NCBI RefSeq assembly: GCF_012986595.1
Contig: NZ_JAAQYM010000007.1
Coordinates: 248,001 to 312,000, forward strand
Reading direction: 5' to 3'
Origin: Pseudomonas koreensis
GTDB taxonomy: Bacteria; Pseudomonadota; Gammaproteobacteria; Pseudomonadales; Pseudomonadaceae
Length of the DNA: 64,000 nucleotides
How positions within the stretch are numbered: position 1 is the stretch's first letter; each line of letters starts with the position of its first letter. Both the position numbers and the translations under genes were made by a program. Under the pieces are notes generated by a model that was given only the letters and a program-made list of their open reading frames with translations, had not been told where the DNA came from and made no database searches. Below are positions 62,804-64,000 of the stretch, in pieces.

Positions 62804-62849
62804 GTAAAGGGGGGATTTAGTTTCTGAGAAATAAATCAGTCCCCTTTTT
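62804..62849 (+). terminator. Terminator-like hairpin after the 407-residue gene
   Basis: AAAGGGG...ATTTA pairs with TAAAT...CCCCTTTTT around a ~12-base loop, with an internal mismatch. The T-run suits rightward termination, though readthrough to the HNH-HEPN gene is possible. Confidence 0.6.
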
Positions 62850-62969
62850 CGCTTTTTCGGTCCTTTTTTCTGATGCATTGATGCAGTTTTGATGCGGCCT
62901 TTAAGATGGTCAAACAGCTTTTCGAAAGTAGATCAGCCAACTTCTGCTCCCCTCCAGAGGCATAATAAA

Positions 62970-63932
62970 ATGAGTCGTAACTTTAAAGCGTTAAAGCCTG
63001 AGATTTTAGAAAAATTCAAGCACCAATGTGCTTACTGTGGAGTCAAACTTTACGATCCGTTAATGGCGGATATCGAGCACTTCTATCCAAAATCCACCTA
63101 CCCGCATCTAGCCCTTGATAAAGACAATATGCTTATTGCGTGTCGAACATGCAACATGATTAAAGGCGCGAGATTTCCTGTTGCCGATGACGGACGACCG
63201 TTACTACTAAATCCGTTGCATGATGATTTTTCACAGCACATAAAGCAGAATGAAAACGGATATTTGGAAGGCGTCACGGAACAAGGAGAGGTAACGATAT
63301 CGGTATTGCAATTAAATCGACCTTCGCTCATAGAGCAACGCATACTAGAAGTTATCGAAAATAGGTTCTCTGGTGGTAAGGTATTGTCAGAGCACGATGT
63401 CTATATGACATTTACAAGCAGTATGCAAAATGTCATTGAGCTCAATGGTATTAAGTTGGATGATGGCAAAAACCTGCAAAAACAAATGGCGTACATGCTC
63501 TATGCAAATGTAATTACCTCTTTGGAAACATATCTGTGCGATCGGTTTATATCGCTCGTTCAAGGTGATAAGGGTAATCTCCGAGCTTTCGTTGAGAGCT
63601 TCAATGACTACAGCCAAGAAAAATTTCTTATTGCTGAATTGTTCAAAGTGCACGAAGGGATAGAGGCAAAAGCAATTGAGTCAATGAAAAGCGTTTTGTA
63701 CCACAATTTGCCAAAAGTAAGTGGCATGTACAGGGATACATTTGGGCTTGATTTTCCTGTTTTTACAGAAGTGTTTAAAAGTGTATTGATTCGGCACGAT
63801 CTGGTTCATCGAGCTGGTAAAACGAAAGCTGGCGACTTTCATGATCTAACCGCTGAGTCAGTCGAGACAGTTGTTAGCGAATGCTCAAAGTTTGTAGAAC
63901 AGTTGGAAAAGGAGCTGAGGTCCAATACTTGA
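62970..63932 (+). CDS. HNH endonuclease-HEPN fusion protein
   Basis: 320 residues from the ATG with AGAGG upstream. The N-terminal ~75 residues are a zinc-type HNH nuclease: CAYCG (Cys20, Cys23), DIEHFYPKS with catalytic-type His37, Asn53, and CRTCNMIKG (Cys58, Cys61). The C-terminal ~150 residues look like a HEPN domain, ending with the Rx4H motif RHDLVH (Arg275-His280), the RNase site of HEPN toxins. A DNase-type and an RNase-type active site in one chain suggest a defence effector. AT-rich codon use indicates transfer. Confidence 0.8.
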   Translation: MSRNFKALKPEILEKFKHQCAYCGVKLYDPLMADIEHFYPKSTYPHLALDKDNMLIACRTCNMIKGARFPVADDGRPLLLNPLHDDFSQHIKQNENGYLEGVTEQGEVTISVLQLNRPSLIEQRILEVIENRFSGGKVLSEHDVYMTFTSSMQNVIELNGIKLDDGKNLQKQMAYMLYANVITSLETYLCDRFISLVQGDKGNLRAFVESFNDYSQEKFLIAELFKVHEGIEAKAIESMKSVLYHNLPKVSGMYRDTFGLDFPVFTEVFKSVLIRHDLVHRAGKTKAGDFHDLTAESVETVVSECSKFVEQLEKELRSNT

Positions 63933-63943
63933 ATGTTTACTGT

Positions 63944-63968
63944 TCGGTCCAGGAGAAATGGGGACCGA
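63944..63968. repeat. Inverted repeat TCGGTCC / GGACCGA near the window end
   Basis: Seven-base perfect arms around ~11 bases, followed by TTTAAT, after the HNH-HEPN stop. Could act as a weak terminator or be part of a mobile-element end. Confidence 0.5.
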
Positions 63969-63987
63969 TTTAATATCTCGAATTGTG

Positions 63988-63998
63988 GCTTCTGGCCG
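63988..63998 (-). repeat. Inverted copy of CGGCCAGAAGC at the island's right side
   Basis: GCTTCTGGCCG is the exact reverse complement of 61401-61411. The window ends two bases later, so the rest of the element cannot be seen. Confidence 0.55.
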
Positions 63999-64000
63999 AA

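Overview
The window reads as chromosome of a fluorescent Pseudomonas (P. fluorescens group). Codon use is GC-rich, about 20 REP/REPIN-type inverted repeats of three families lie between genes, and the gene set is typical of the group (GdhB-type NAD-glutamate dehydrogenase, MoxR/Bat operon, SbcCD, MetE, an oxidative pentonate route, Vre/Hxc genes). Species cannot be set from the sequence alone. No rRNA, tRNA, CRISPR array or intact insertion sequence was seen. The last ~2.7 kb is clearly more AT-rich and looks acquired.

Layout. 1-229: 5' end of an exported tandem-repeat protein. 761-5986: reverse transsulfuration pair (cystathionine beta-synthase and gamma-lyase/synthase) beside cobalamin-independent methionine synthase metE. 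6109-8355: a short Ppx/GppA phosphatase divergent from a ParD-like protein and a second methionine aminopeptidase. The gap between them holds two oppositely oriented Pho boxes, each 11 bp from a -10-like hexamer, and a terminator that would end a ~50-nt transcript. 8520-19742: a polyamine-type ABC importer, a RibBX-type riboflavin enzyme, a DUF1330 protein and a seven-gene unit (PF06684 protein, alpha/beta hydrolase, aldehyde dehydrogenase, flavin reductase, PcaC-like protein, FCD GntR regulator, Zn-ribbon NUDIX). The three promoter regions of this block share a TGGTATACCA operator, so it looks like one locally controlled, unidentified catabolic regulon.

20191-23615: YCF48-like protein plus RND/MMPL exporter. 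23790-30744: pentonate catabolism (GntR, IlvD/Edd dehydratase, MFS importer, AraD1/FAH protein, NADP ketoglutarate-semialdehyde dehydrogenase), followed by a periplasmic lactonase. 32533-34206: small exported or membrane proteins and a GST. 34203-39085: sbcCD. 39269-46111: moxR-DUF58-DUF4381-batA-batB-batD, mostly with start/stop overlaps. 47240-52135: gdhB. 52301-57062: assorted lipoprotein, cupin, monooxygenase, MocR regulator, AhpD-like and small exported protein.

57186-61263: a VreA-VreI-VreR surface-signalling set (receptor-like protein with no beta-barrel) next to type II secretion pseudopilins HxcW and HxcU and the HxcP inner-membrane protein. The rest of an Hxc system would be expected next. 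Instead an AT-rich segment begins, with a putative PD-(D/E)XK-fold protein and an HNH-HEPN fusion protein, bounded by copies of an 11-bp sequence in opposite orientation. The strongest leads are the HNH-HEPN protein and its neighbour at the break in the Hxc locus, the shared-operator regulon at 12.5-19.8 kb, and the divergent Pho boxes at 7.1 kb.
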